NCBI RefSeq assembly: GCF_020923435.1
Contig: NZ_CP087263.1
Span: forward strand, 1,135,970-1,199,969
Direction of reading: 5' to 3'
Length of the DNA: 64,000 nt
From: Brevibacillus humidisoli
Lineage (GTDB): Bacteria > Bacillota > Bacilli > Brevibacillales > Brevibacillaceae
Under the pieces are notes generated by a model. The model worked only from the letters and a program-made list of their open reading frames with translations, ran no database searches and was not told the origin of the DNA. Shown here in pieces: positions 28,606 through 37,156 of this stretch; the stretch's first letter is position 1, and every line of letters begins with the position of its first letter. The translations under genes and the position numbers were made by a program.

Positions 28606-28833
28606 CGCCCTTCCTTCTTGTCGTATTTGCTCCATATCCGTTATACGATGTTGTGCGGCGCTTCGTTTCACGTGCAGGGACGGTTGTCGGGTGTCCAGGC
28701 AGCGTATTTTATGTCGTGCTCCCAGTATGCAGTCGGCCGATGAAACATTCGCAATAGAAGGGTAGTTGCCAATCTGCCGTTTATTATGAATGTTCTGAAA
28801 TTATCCTTGACCTTAGTATTATGTATGTAGTAC

Positions 28834-28845
28834 TGTGTATACATA
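28834..28845. promoter_or_regulatory. GTATAC-centred operator candidate 1
   Basis: TGTGTATACATA, five of six positions palindromic, overlapping the -10 of the possible promoter at 28807. This core is typical of FadR-type (FCD) GntR operators. The regulator is not in the window. Confidence 0.45.
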
Positions 28846-28978
28846 AAGAGAGGGGTCATTCCTGATCCGCAAGGGCTTCAAGAGAATCTGCGATCACCGA
28901 AGAAGGAAATGGAGACCGTTTGCAGGAGGGTGCTGCCCATGGCCCTGCCCTACGCAACTCTCTTTTTTTCACATCGTA

Positions 28979-28992
28979 TTGTGTATACACAA
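28979..28992. promoter_or_regulatory. GTATAC-centred operator candidate 2
   Basis: TTGTGTATACACAA is a perfect 14-base palindrome sharing TGTGTATACA with the site at 28834. Two copies in one intergenic region ahead of a catabolic operon suggest a repressor dimer pair. Confidence 0.55.
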
Positions 28993-29253
28993 CACAATAT
29001 TCTTTATTCTGAATGTGTAATCCGTTTTCGGCCAAGCATTTTCAGTCGGCGCTGAAACCATTGCAGTCAGGACACTGTCAGAAGAGCGAATCAAACAGCC
29101 GATCCGCAGATATCGCCGTAGGTGTCGGAAGGGGGAGTAGCAACACGCATAAACCGGGCATGTTAGGATCTTCGTGTCATGCAGGATATGTTTGTGGGCC
29201 CAACGTCATACGCGTTCTGGAGTCGATCAATCAGATGAGAGAGTAGGTGTTTT

Positions 29254-29928
29254 ATGCAGCTTTTTACTTGGGATGCGACAATCCGCTGGTCTCCACAAAG
29301 GCTCGTTATCGCTGGCTATACGGCAAAAGACCAAGCGGCGGTGAAGCAGCACATTGATGAGTTGCGAGAACTAGGCGTGCCTGCTCCCAGGCGGGTTCCG
29401 ATGATCTACGACGTATCGCCTGAACTGCTGCAAACCGCAGAGGAGATTACGGTTGTTCGAAACGACAGCAGCGGCGAGGCAGAAGCTGTTCTGTTGGACG
29501 TTGATGGCAGATGGTACATAGGTCTTGGCAGTGACCATACCGATCGGGTTCTAGAGGCGGTCTCGATCCAAAAATCGAAGCAGGCCTGCGGCAAGCCGAT
29601 TGCCAAAGAAGTGTGGCTGCTTGATTCGATCAGTGATCGTTGGGACGAGATAGAGATGCGAAGTTGGGTAACAGTGGACGGCGAGGAACGGTTGTATCAA
29701 TCCGGAAAGCTAGGGGCCTTCCTCAACCCGGATGAGCTGCTCGCAATCGTCCGGGAGCGAGGTTATGCAGCTCCGGGCATCGCTCTATTCTGTGGTACGC
29801 TGCCGCTGGTAGAGGGACAGTTCCAGTTCGGCGAATCCTTCCGTGCTGAACTGCTTGACGAGCGGAACAATCGCTCCATCCAGCTTTCTTATCAGATCAA
29901 ACACTTAAAAGATGCGGAGCAAGATTAG
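29254..29928 (+). CDS. DUF2848 family protein
   Basis: A 224-residue protein of the DUF2848 family, which is distantly related to fumarylacetoacetate-hydrolase-like enzymes. Visible family segments are AGYTAKDQAAVKQHIDELRELGVPAPRRVPMIYDVSP, best cited as its two halves around ELGVPAP, plus the Asp-His-Thr-Asp patch IGLGSDHTDR, a likely metal or substrate site, and GIALFCGTLPL. It begins a cluster with a TRAP transporter and UbiD/UbiX, so it may process the imported acid or its decarboxylated product. The catalytic activity is not known. The start ATG 29254 has GTAGGTG upstream. Confidence 0.75.
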   Translation: MQLFTWDATIRWSPQRLVIAGYTAKDQAAVKQHIDELRELGVPAPRRVPMIYDVSPELLQTAEEITVVRNDSSGEAEAVLLDVDGRWYIGLGSDHTDRVLEAVSIQKSKQACGKPIAKEVWLLDSISDRWDEIEMRSWVTVDGEERLYQSGKLGAFLNPDELLAIVRERGYAAPGIALFCGTLPLVEGQFQFGESFRAELLDERNNRSIQLSYQIKHLKDAEQD

Positions 29929-30049
29929 CCAGGTCGGCGGTGCAGGATAGCACGTCGCGCATCTTTACAGGTTGGATCCATGAACGGGCATCGAACCGTT
30001 CCGAGAAAGAAGAACGACTCTTCATTTTTGTCACAAGGGGGCAATCAAC

Positions 30050-31114
30050 ATGAAACAGAACATCACTTACCGCTGGATGGTATGGGCGTCACTTCTCCTT
30101 TGCTTTGTATGGATAGCGGCTGGTTGCGGCAGCCCAGCTTCCGATGCCGGGGGCTCGCCTTCGACCGGACAACCCGCTGACAATGGTGGACCGATCCACC
30201 TAAAAGTGGCGTCCAATAACACACAAACCTCCTGGTACATGTTTACCGCAGCGTTGGCTGAAGTGCTGAAAAACAATGGTTCCAATATCAACTTGGAAGT
30301 TCTGCCATTTGCTGGTGGTATCGGGAACATTGAATTGGTGGCGCAAAAAGAAGCCGATTTTGCGGTCAGCTTTAACATTGCCAACAAGTGGGCAAGCGAT
30401 GGTGTGGTCGCATACGACAAGAAGTATCCTGACATCCGCGCATTGGTTGGTGGGATCAACCAGTATTACGTTGGCATTATCGCCAGGACCGACTTTTTAA
30501 AGGAACATGGAATCGACTCGATCGCAGACATCAAAGAAAAGAAGATCCCTGTGCGTATCATCACCAATCCAGTCGGTTCGCTGGCGGAGTACAACACCAG
30601 AATGGTTCTGGATGCATACGGATTGGACTACGACACCGTCAAGAGTTTTGGCGGTTCTGTCGAACTCACCTCCAACGATGTGATCAAAACGGCATTCCAA
30701 AACGGAACGGCCGACCTGCACGTGCTGGCGATGAGCAAGGCACATCCGGTGATTACGGAGATCGCCTTGCAGACAGACATTGCGGTGATGGGAATTGAGG
30801 ATGAGGTCCGCGAGTGGTTTAAACAGTACGGCTATAAGAACATCGGATTCCCCGGCGGGCAGTTTAAAGGGCAGGAACAGGAAGTCGATACGGTCGGCTT
30901 TGTCGTAAGCTACATCACGCATAAAGATATGGACGAAGAACTGGTCTATCAGCTCACGAAAGCGGTGAACGAGAACAAGGAGGCGCTGGTGAACGGGCAT
31001 AAATCAGTAAACGATTTTGATCCGCAGGAAGCGGCCAACCCGGAGTTGCTCGGCGTCCCGCTGCACCCTGGCGCAGAGCGTTACTACCGTGAAGCAGGCA
31101 TCCTGAAAGAATGA
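30050..31114 (+). CDS. TAXI-family TRAP transporter substrate-binding lipoprotein
   Basis: Extracytoplasmic receptor that hands a carboxylate to the TRAP permease. 354 residues: signal peptide and lipobox (VWIAAGC, Cys at about residue 25), a short low-complexity linker, then the TAXI domain with LKVASNNTQTSWYMFTAALAE and GGIGNIELVAQKEADFAVSFNI. Lipid anchoring is expected for a Gram-positive receptor. A site AAGGGGG precedes ATG 30050. The permease is the next gene. The ligand is unknown, but neighbouring UbiD/UbiX point to an aromatic or unsaturated acid. Confidence 0.9.
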   Translation: MKQNITYRWMVWASLLLCFVWIAAGCGSPASDAGGSPSTGQPADNGGPIHLKVASNNTQTSWYMFTAALAEVLKNNGSNINLEVLPFAGGIGNIELVAQKEADFAVSFNIANKWASDGVVAYDKKYPDIRALVGGINQYYVGIIARTDFLKEHGIDSIADIKEKKIPVRIITNPVGSLAEYNTRMVLDAYGLDYDTVKSFGGSVELTSNDVIKTAFQNGTADLHVLAMSKAHPVITEIALQTDIAVMGIEDEVREWFKQYGYKNIGFPGGQFKGQEQEVDTVGFVVSYITHKDMDEELVYQLTKAVNENKEALVNGHKSVNDFDPQEAANPELLGVPLHPGAERYYREAGILKE

Positions 31115-31219
31115 CCAAACGAATCGTTTGCGTCCTGTCCGGGCGGGCAGGACGCAAACGTTCGACATGATGTGCTCCACTCTGAAAGACATCCCATGTT
31201 TTGGCCGGGAGGCGAAATA

Positions 31220-33106
31220 ATGGCTAGAAAATACTTGCGATGGGTACCGCTGGTTGCGATCATATGGGCTTTATTCCAATTGTACCTTGCAGCGGTCGGT
31301 CCCTTGACAGCCCAGCTGCAACGCTCCATTCACGTCGCCTTCGCACTTGCTCTAACATTTCTGCTAGTGCGGCGAGGAGAGAATGCGAAAAACGGGTTGG
31401 TTCGACAACTCGACTATCTGTTTGCCTTGGTTTCTATAGCATCTGGCCTATACATCTACTTTGAAGCGGACAGACTTGTCTCCCGCATTCAGTTCGTCAG
31501 CGAACTAACGGCGATGGACTATGCCGTCTGCATTTCGATCACGCTGCTGATCCTAGAAGCATCCCGGCGTACAGTGGGAAAAGCGATGACCATTTTAGCG
31601 GTATTTTTTCTCTTTTACGCGTTTGCAGGGGCGTATTTCCCCGGACCATTAGCGCATACGGGTATTTCCCTCAAGCGGATGGTTGAGATCATGTATTTCT
31701 CGTTAGAAGGAATCCTGGGCGTTCCGATCGGTGTGTCGGTTGATTACGTCTTTTACTTCGTCTTGTTTGCCGCGTTTCTGGACCGATCGGGCGGGGGGAA
31801 ACTGTTCATCGATCTTGCCTTCAAAATGACGAAACGGTCGAAAGGAGGGCCTGCCAAAGCGGCGATTCTCGGCAGCGGCGGTATGGGCACGATCAGCGGC
31901 AGTGCGATCGGCAACGTCGTCAGTACAGGGGTATTCACGATTCCTCTGATGAAGCGGGCTGGCTACACACCAACCTTTGCGGCATCCATTGAAGCGCTTG
32001 CCTCCACAGGGGGACAAATCCTGCCGCCGATTATGGGGGCGGCCGCCTTCATCATGGCCGATACGGTTGGCATCCCGTATGTGGATGTTGCTCTGGCGGC
32101 GCTTATCCCTGCCGTCCTGTACTTTGTGTCGCTTTACGTGATGGTACATCTGGAAGCAGGCAAAAAAAATCTGCAAGCTAGTCCGGACAACACAAGCGAT
32201 AAAGCGGCTGAGCAGACAAAGGAAAAGCTGCTAGGCCGCCTTCATTTGCTGCTGCCGTTGGCTATCCTGATCATCCTGATTTTCTCCGGAAAAACCCTGC
32301 AGTTGTCAGCCTTCTGGTCGATCGTGACGATCGTGGCGGTCAGTTTTTTGAGAAAGGCGACACGGATGAGTGTGACAGACATTTTGGACGCACTGGTCGA
32401 TGGCGCTAAACAGGCGATCCAGGTAGCTATCCCGTGTGCCGTGGCTGGCATCGTCGTGGGTGTGATCATTCATTCCGGACTGGGCTTGAAGTTCAGCAGC
32501 ATGATTGTGAACTACTCGTTCGGCATACCGCTGCTTTCCGTTCTGCTGGTTTGTCTGGGATGCATCATACTTGGCATGGGGATGCCAACCACCTCTGCCT
32601 ATATCATGGGCGCGGTCTTGCTCGCTCCTTCCCTGCAAAGTCTCGGGTTTGAGCCCATCGCAAGCCACCTGTTCATCCTGTATCTCGCGTGCTTGTCGAT
32701 GGTGACGCCTCCTGTTGCGTTGGCAGCCTACAGCGCGGCAAGCATCGCCCAATGTGATGCCAATCGCACCGGTTACCTCGCCTTTTTCTTGTGCATACCC
32801 GGATTTTTGATTCCGCTCTCTTTTGTGTTCAATCCAGCCCTGGTTCTGGTGGGAGATCCACTGGAGATCATCTGGATGACAATCAAGACACTGTTGGGTC
32901 TTATCGCCATGTCCGGCGCAATCATCGGCTTCTTATTGGTTAAGGTCGAGATGCTGCAGCGAGTACTGTTGGCGGCGACAGGGCTGGCCATGATCGTGCG
33001 CGGCCAGATAACCGATATCATCGGGATTCTGCTCTTTATCGTCCTGCTTGCTTTCCTATGGAAAGAGAAGAAAAAGGGAGAGCGGATTGCCGTTGAGTCT
33101 TTATAG
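31220..33106 (+). CDS. Fused TRAP transporter permease (4TM/12TM, DctQM type)
   Basis: Single polypeptide combining the small and large TRAP membrane subunits, as is normal for TAXI systems. 628 residues with about 16 hydrophobic spans. Large-subunit signatures include SGSAIGNVVSTGVFTIPLMK, ASTGGQILPPIMGAAAFIMA and GMGMPTTSAYIMGA. ATG 31220 is chosen because GGGAGGCG lies seven to nine bases upstream; an upstream in-frame extension has none. Sodium-driven uptake is expected from the family. Confidence 0.92.
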   Translation: MARKYLRWVPLVAIIWALFQLYLAAVGPLTAQLQRSIHVAFALALTFLLVRRGENAKNGLVRQLDYLFALVSIASGLYIYFEADRLVSRIQFVSELTAMDYAVCISITLLILEASRRTVGKAMTILAVFFLFYAFAGAYFPGPLAHTGISLKRMVEIMYFSLEGILGVPIGVSVDYVFYFVLFAAFLDRSGGGKLFIDLAFKMTKRSKGGPAKAAILGSGGMGTISGSAIGNVVSTGVFTIPLMKRAGYTPTFAASIEALASTGGQILPPIMGAAAFIMADTVGIPYVDVALAALIPAVLYFVSLYVMVHLEAGKKNLQASPDNTSDKAAEQTKEKLLGRLHLLLPLAILIILIFSGKTLQLSAFWSIVTIVAVSFLRKATRMSVTDILDALVDGAKQAIQVAIPCAVAGIVVGVIIHSGLGLKFSSMIVNYSFGIPLLSVLLVCLGCIILGMGMPTTSAYIMGAVLLAPSLQSLGFEPIASHLFILYLACLSMVTPPVALAAYSAASIAQCDANRTGYLAFFLCIPGFLIPLSFVFNPALVLVGDPLEIIWMTIKTLLGLIAMSGAIIGFLLVKVEMLQRVLLAATGLAMIVRGQITDIIGILLFIVLLAFLWKEKKKGERIAVESL

Positions 33107-33163
33107 TCACGGGAAGTTTTCGATTAGCGTCAAAGCTTTTCTCTCAAAGACAGAGGAATAGGA

Positions 33164-34570
33164 ATGGAGGCGTTTTTCTTGTCGGCACCTTTTCAATCTC
33201 TTCGCGCATGGCTGCGTTATTTGCATAACAAAGAGGAATTGGCTGTTGTGACCAAACCGGTTTCCACCCGATATGAGATCGCAGCGTATACCAAGCATCT
33301 TGACGGCAGCAGACCGGTGTATTTCCCTGATGTAGATGGGTACACCATACCTGTCGTCTCCGGCATCGCCAGTACACGTCAACATTTTGCGGAAGCGCTG
33401 GGCTGTCGGACGGATGAGATGATCGACAAGTTTTTGCATGCCATCGATCATCCGATCCCGTCTGAGATGGTGAAAAGTGAAGCAGCGCCTGTTCAGCAAC
33501 ACGTGGTAACCGAGGATATCGACTTGATGAAGATGTTCCCCATCTGTCTGCATCAGGAGAAGGATTCCGGTCCCTACATCACTGCAGGATTAGCGATCGT
33601 CCGGGACCCGGAAACAGGGAAACAAAACGTGTCCATTCATCGTTTGCAGGTGTCCGGCAAAAACCGGTTGGGTGCGCTGATTCTGCCTCGTCACACATTT
33701 GCTGCCTTTAAAAAAATGGAGGAGAAAGGGGAGCCGCTCGAGATTGCCATTGTGTTGGGAGTGGACCCGATATTGATGCTGGCGTCCCAGGCGATCGCGC
33801 CGCTCGGCCAGGACGAATTGGAGATCGCGGGCGGGCTGCGAGGGGAAGCCGTTCCCGTCGTGCGCTGCAAGACGGTCAACATCGATGTGCCGGCTTATGC
33901 CGAGATTGTATTGGAAGGCAAGATCCTTCCCCACGTTCGCGAACCGGAAGGCCCGTTTGGCGAGTTTCCCGCCTATTACGGACCGAAAAGCAACAAAGAA
34001 GTGATCGAGATTCACTGTGTCACCCATCGGGAGAAACCGATCTATCAAGCTTGCCTGGCTGGCTCGGATGAAAACTTGCTGCTGGGAGCCATTCCGCGTG
34101 AGGCCAGCCTGCTTCGTGCGCTGCGCAACACAGTTCCTACTGTTCGCAACGTACATCTGACGATGGGCGGCAAATGCAGGTTCCATCTGGTGGTCTCCAT
34201 GAAAAAGAGAAATGAAGGGGAAGCGAAAAATGTGATTTTCGCTGCTTTTGCCGGCCATTATGATGTGAAAAAAGTAATCGTGGTCGATGAAGAGATCGAT
34301 ATTTTTGACATGGATCAGGTGGAATGGTGTGTGGCGACTCGCTTTCAGGCGGAACGAGACCTGGTCGTGGTCCACGGTGCGCTTGGTTCCAAACTGGATC
34401 CCTCGGCCGATGACGGGGTAAGCTCCAAACTGGGATTTGATTGTACGGTTCCGCTAGGTGCCGAGCCAGAGGATTATGAAGTGACGCGGATCCCCAGTAT
34501 GGAGGGGTACCACTTCGACCAACATATTGAGAGTCGGCTCGCAGACGATCGCAGCTTCTCTGAGGATTGA
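33164..34570 (+). CDS. UbiD family (prenylated-FMN) decarboxylase
   Basis: Reversible decarboxylase of aromatic or alpha,beta-unsaturated acids using prenylated FMN made by UbiX. 468 residues. Cofactor and active-site segments are visible: VSIHRLQVSGKNRLGA near 165 and REPEGPFGEFPAYYG near 265 with both conserved Glu residues, so it should be active. ATG 33164 is weakly supported. TTG 33179, eight bases after GGAGG, is an equally good start and gives MSAPFQSLRAW. The gene for UbiX follows directly, and a TRAP importer precedes, so the imported acid is the likely substrate. Confidence 0.9.
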   Translation: MEAFFLSAPFQSLRAWLRYLHNKEELAVVTKPVSTRYEIAAYTKHLDGSRPVYFPDVDGYTIPVVSGIASTRQHFAEALGCRTDEMIDKFLHAIDHPIPSEMVKSEAAPVQQHVVTEDIDLMKMFPICLHQEKDSGPYITAGLAIVRDPETGKQNVSIHRLQVSGKNRLGALILPRHTFAAFKKMEEKGEPLEIAIVLGVDPILMLASQAIAPLGQDELEIAGGLRGEAVPVVRCKTVNIDVPAYAEIVLEGKILPHVREPEGPFGEFPAYYGPKSNKEVIEIHCVTHREKPIYQACLAGSDENLLLGAIPREASLLRALRNTVPTVRNVHLTMGGKCRFHLVVSMKKRNEGEAKNVIFAAFAGHYDVKKVIVVDEEIDIFDMDQVEWCVATRFQAERDLVVVHGALGSKLDPSADDGVSSKLGFDCTVPLGAEPEDYEVTRIPSMEGYHFDQHIESRLADDRSFSED

Positions 34571-34582
34571 CAGGTGGACCAG

Positions 34583-35146
34583 ATGGACAAAAAAATCATC
34601 GTTGGCATTACGGGCGGTTCCGGCGCGATTTATGGGGTTCGTCTACTGGAAGCACTTAACGAAGCAGGTGTAGAGACTCATCTGATCATCAGCGAGTGGG
34701 GGGAGAAGACGATCCAGATGGAAACATCGTATACCCTGCCGGAAGTAAAGAAGATGGCTGCGGTTTCGTACAGTGTAAAAAATCAGGCCGCTGCCATCTC
34801 GTCCGGGTCGTTTCGGGTAGATGGGATGGTCATCGCCCCTTGCAGTATGAAAACCCTGGCAGGGATAGCAACCGGGCTCGCTTCCGATCTGATTGCGCGA
34901 GCGGCTGATGTGATGCTCAAAGAGCGTAAGAAGTTGATCCTGCTCACACGTGAGTCACCACTCAATCTCGTCCACGTCAGAAACATGGAAACGGTCATAC
35001 TGGCCGGGGCCATGGTTTTCCCGCCCGTGCCCGCCTTTTACAACCAGCCGAAATCAATTGACGATATCGTCAACCATACAGTGGGCAGGGTGTTGGACCA
35101 GTTGGATTTAGACCCTGATTGGGTAAATAGATGGGGCAAGCAGTAA
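34583..35146 (+). CDS. ubiX: UbiX family flavin prenyltransferase
   Basis: Joins a dimethylallyl group to FMN to make the cofactor for UbiD. 187 residues with the flavin-binding GITGGSGAIYGVRLLEAL start, the FRVDGMVIAPCSMKTLAGIATGL core and LILLTRESPLNLVHVRNM. ATG 34583 is preferred over GTG 34574 because AGGTGG overlaps the earlier codon. Pairing with UbiD is the standard arrangement and supports a functional decarboxylase. Confidence 0.93.
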   Translation: MDKKIIVGITGGSGAIYGVRLLEALNEAGVETHLIISEWGEKTIQMETSYTLPEVKKMAAVSYSVKNQAAAISSGSFRVDGMVIAPCSMKTLAGIATGLASDLIARAADVMLKERKKLILLTRESPLNLVHVRNMETVILAGAMVFPPVPAFYNQPKSIDDIVNHTVGRVLDQLDLDPDWVNRWGKQ

Positions 35147-35191
35147 AAAGAAAACGAAACGTTTTGCCAAAAAGAAAGCTTTTGCCACAAC

Positions 35192-35217
35192 AAGCGGCTG
35201 AACACACCTCAGCCGCT
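35192..35217. terminator. Hairpin between ubiX and the glycosylase gene
   Basis: AGCGGCTGA (35192-35200) pairs with TCAGCCGCT (35209-35217). Convergent genes end on both sides. The T-run is weak on both strands, so termination efficiency is uncertain. Confidence 0.6.
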
Positions 35218-35235
35218 CGTCTGTTATACACACGA

Positions 35236-36129
35236 TTACCGAAACAGTTCGCTCGCCCGTAGATAGTGAGCCCAATACCCCCGCCACAGACCGTAATCGG
35301 GCCATCCTGTTCCTGCCGGTCTGCGGTACAATCGAGAATATACTCGCTCTAGCGCGCCTTCACCAGTGGGGAGTTCTTCCATTCTGCCTAAACCTCGGAT
35401 TAGAATGAACGACGCCGACCATTCGCCGATTCCTTTGATCCCCAGCAAGAAGCGGCGTACCTGCTGGTAGTCGCCCCTCTGCAGGAAATCGTCGCCTACA
35501 TGCTGAAAGGCTTCGCTCATAGCCAGCAGATATTCCTGCTTTTTTTGCTGACCGACGATCGTTAGCATCTCCTCTCTGTCTGCCGCCAGCAGGTCGGCCG
35601 GTTCGGGAAAAGCCGGATACGGCTGGTTATGGATCGTTACGTTGCCGCCATAACGTCTGGACAGCTCCTGTTTGACGCTTTTCGCTGCGGGCATCGGCAC
35701 CCGTTGGGAGAGAACAGCCCAACAGGCGTTTTCAAACGGTGTCAAAAACTTTACCTGGTGATAGCCGTACAGCCGCTCCACGATCGGCTGAAACACCGGA
35801 TCTTTGCTCCCCAACTGATAAAACGGACGCAGTTCATCGTCGAGACTAAACACAAAACGGATTTTTTCCTCAAGCTCCCGCTGCTGACTATCTGTGATGG
35901 CCTCTGTGGAAAACAGTGTGTAGACGAGCCGAGGGTGTTCGAGGGTACCTGTCGAACGCAGAGAAAAAGCGAATACTTGTCCCTGCCACTTGATCGCTTT
36001 GACGATCTCGCTGCTTCCGGTCGCCTGCTCGCCTTTTGTCGGAGAAAAGCCTTGTAGGAATGCAGCCGATTTGTTGAAATCATAGGGAGCTGCCGGGTAT
36101 AGTGTACCTTGCTTTGTAAACTGTTTCAC
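35236..36129 (-). CDS. AlkA-like DNA-3-methyladenine glycosylase
   Basis: HhH-GPD base-excision enzyme expected to remove alkylated purines. 297 residues: N-terminal AlkA-type domain, then FENACWAVLSQRVPMPAAKSV and the helix-hairpin-helix LLGIKGIGEWSASFILIRGLG. The residue where the catalytic Asp normally sits appears to be Glu (LPTGEGAL, codon 35359-35361). The start is GTG 36129 behind GGGAGG with five-base spacing, in preference to the GTG at 36144 that lies before the ribosome-binding site. Alkylation repair is inferred from family only. Confidence 0.85.
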   Translation of the reverse strand: MKQFTKQGTLYPAAPYDFNKSAAFLQGFSPTKGEQATGSSEIVKAIKWQGQVFAFSLRSTGTLEHPRLVYTLFSTEAITDSQQRELEEKIRFVFSLDDELRPFYQLGSKDPVFQPIVERLYGYHQVKFLTPFENACWAVLSQRVPMPAAKSVKQELSRRYGGNVTIHNQPYPAFPEPADLLAADREEMLTIVGQQKKQEYLLAMSEAFQHVGDDFLQRGDYQQVRRFLLGIKGIGEWSASFILIRGLGRMEELPTGEGALERVYSRLYRRPAGTGWPDYGLWRGYWAHYLRASELFR

Positions 36130-36140
36130 GCCAACCTCCC

Positions 36141-36344
36141 TCACTTCTTTACCTCATAGACAACTAACGTTTGCCCTTCAGGGTCTCGCGCCATAAACTT
36201 TCGACCCAATGGAAAATCGATCAGTTCTGTGCTCAGCGCAACTCCTTTTTCCTGCCATCTGGCATAAACAGACTCGATTGCCTCTACCTCAAAGCTGATT
36301 TCTACCTTTTCGTTTGCTTCTGGCCTCACTCCCCATAGCAAACC
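36141..36344 (-). pseudogene. C-terminal remnant of a VOC/glyoxalase-family gene
   Basis: About 67 residues of a PhnB-like VOC domain remain (EISFEVEAIESVYARWQEKG, FMARDPEGQTLVVYEV), ending at a normal stop. The N-terminal half and start are gone. To the right of about 36344 the minus frame stays open but is only the shadow of a WYL-domain gene on the other strand. Together with the next entry this marks a deletion that joined two divergent genes by their 5' parts. Confidence 0.75.
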
Positions 36345-37025
36345 GCGCAGGCAGCCAGTAAGAAGATTGAGGCCATTTTGCCGCATTCGCTGCGCCAGCG
36401 GGTACAGCACCTGAGAGACAGTATGCGCTTTCTCGCGCTTGATCCGAGCTATCATCGCAAGCAGCAGAACAAGCAGCAGGAGGAGCAGCTGCAAATGATC
36501 AGGAGGGCGGTATTGGAGAGCTCCCGACTGGAACTTCACTATCAGAAGCGGCAGCGGCTGGATCGCATTCCGCCTATCGAGCCGCGTCGGGTTGACCCCT
36601 ACGGCATGGTCAACGTACACGGGGCCTTGTACTTGATCGGCTACTGCCACCTGAGAAAAGGCGTAAGACAGTTTCGGCTCGATCGCATTCGCCGTCTGGA
36701 TGTACTGCCGGAGAGGTTCCGCCGTCCGGAGGAGTTTTCCATTCAGCAGTATCAGCCGGAGCAAAACCGCAATCTGATCGTTCGCGTACAGTTTCCTGCC
36801 GCGATGGCCGCTTACGTTCGGGAATCGCGCCCGTTTTTTTGGGAAACCGAGAAAGAGACGGAGCAGGGACTGGAGGTGACGCTGCGCGTACGCGATGAGG
36901 ATGAAGTACTCTCCTGGATTCTCAGTTGGGGAGGGCAGGCGCTGGTGCTGGAGCCATCTTCCCTGCGGCATAAAATCTATGAGCAAGCCCGCCATATGAT
37001 CGCCCGCTATGATCCGGAAGGGTAA
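36345..37025 (+). pseudogene. N-terminally truncated WYL-domain transcription regulator
   Basis: The WYL effector domain and C-terminal part are present (KIEAILPHSLRQRV, VDPYGMVNVHGALYLIGYC, FRLDRIRRLDVL, LRHKIYEQARHMI), about 225 residues. The ~100-residue helix-turn-helix half is missing and an in-frame TAG at 36336-36338 lies just before the homology begins. No ribosome-binding site suits the TTG at 36378. It cannot bind DNA as a normal WYL repressor would. The junction with the VOC remnant is at about 36345. Confidence 0.78.
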
Positions 37026-37080
37026 TCCACAGCAGGTGTCTGATGGGATCGCTGCGTCTGCAAGATGATTTTTTTACCAG

Positions 37081-37110
37081 TTGAGATCGAACGTATATTC
37101 CCCTTATAAT
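37081..37110 (+). promoter_or_regulatory. SOS-controlled promoter of the polY operon
   Basis: TTGAGA (37081-37086), 18-base spacer, TATAAT (37105-37110). One LexA box fills the spacer and a second lies just downstream of the -10, so LexA would block both polymerase binding and escape. Confidence 0.75.
37088..37101. promoter_or_regulatory. LexA box 1 (one mismatch)
   Basis: CGAACGTATATTCC against the Bacillus consensus CGAACRNRYGTTYC; the only mismatch is G to A in the second half. It lies inside the promoter spacer. Confidence 0.7.
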
Positions 37111-37122
37111 GAGCATACAATA

Positions 37123-37136
37123 AGAACAGGTGTTCC
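37123..37136. promoter_or_regulatory. LexA box 2
   Basis: AGAACAGGTGTTCC matches all consensus positions except the first base, with intact GAAC and GTTC halves. It covers the predicted start region, 21 bases ahead of the polymerase gene. Confidence 0.85.
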
Positions 37137-37156
37137 TATTATGAGGGGGTGGCATC

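Larger units (their letters stand above)
28606..29253. other. 650-base intergenic region ahead of the TRAP/UbiD cluster
   Basis: No credible gene here. It holds a possible promoter (TTGACC 28807-28812, 18-base spacer, TACTGT 28831-28836) and two GTATAC-centred operator candidates. A long leader of more than 240 bases precedes the first gene of the cluster. Short frames in it lack ribosome-binding sites and recognisable protein. A short regulatory RNA or leader peptide cannot be excluded. Confidence 0.5.

Noticed and set aside
28858-29060. Short frames with ATT or CTG starts behind GAGAGGGG
   Set aside because: Only rare start codons, no recognisable protein, and the frame runs through an operator palindrome.
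29013-29246. 77-codon plus-strand frame before the DUF2848 gene
   Set aside because: No ribosome-binding site, atypical Ser/Cys-rich composition, and it lies in a leader region with operators.
36345-36995. Minus-strand frame extending the VOC remnant to 284 codons
   Set aside because: The extra part is the antisense of a clear WYL-domain coding sequence and has no homology of its own.
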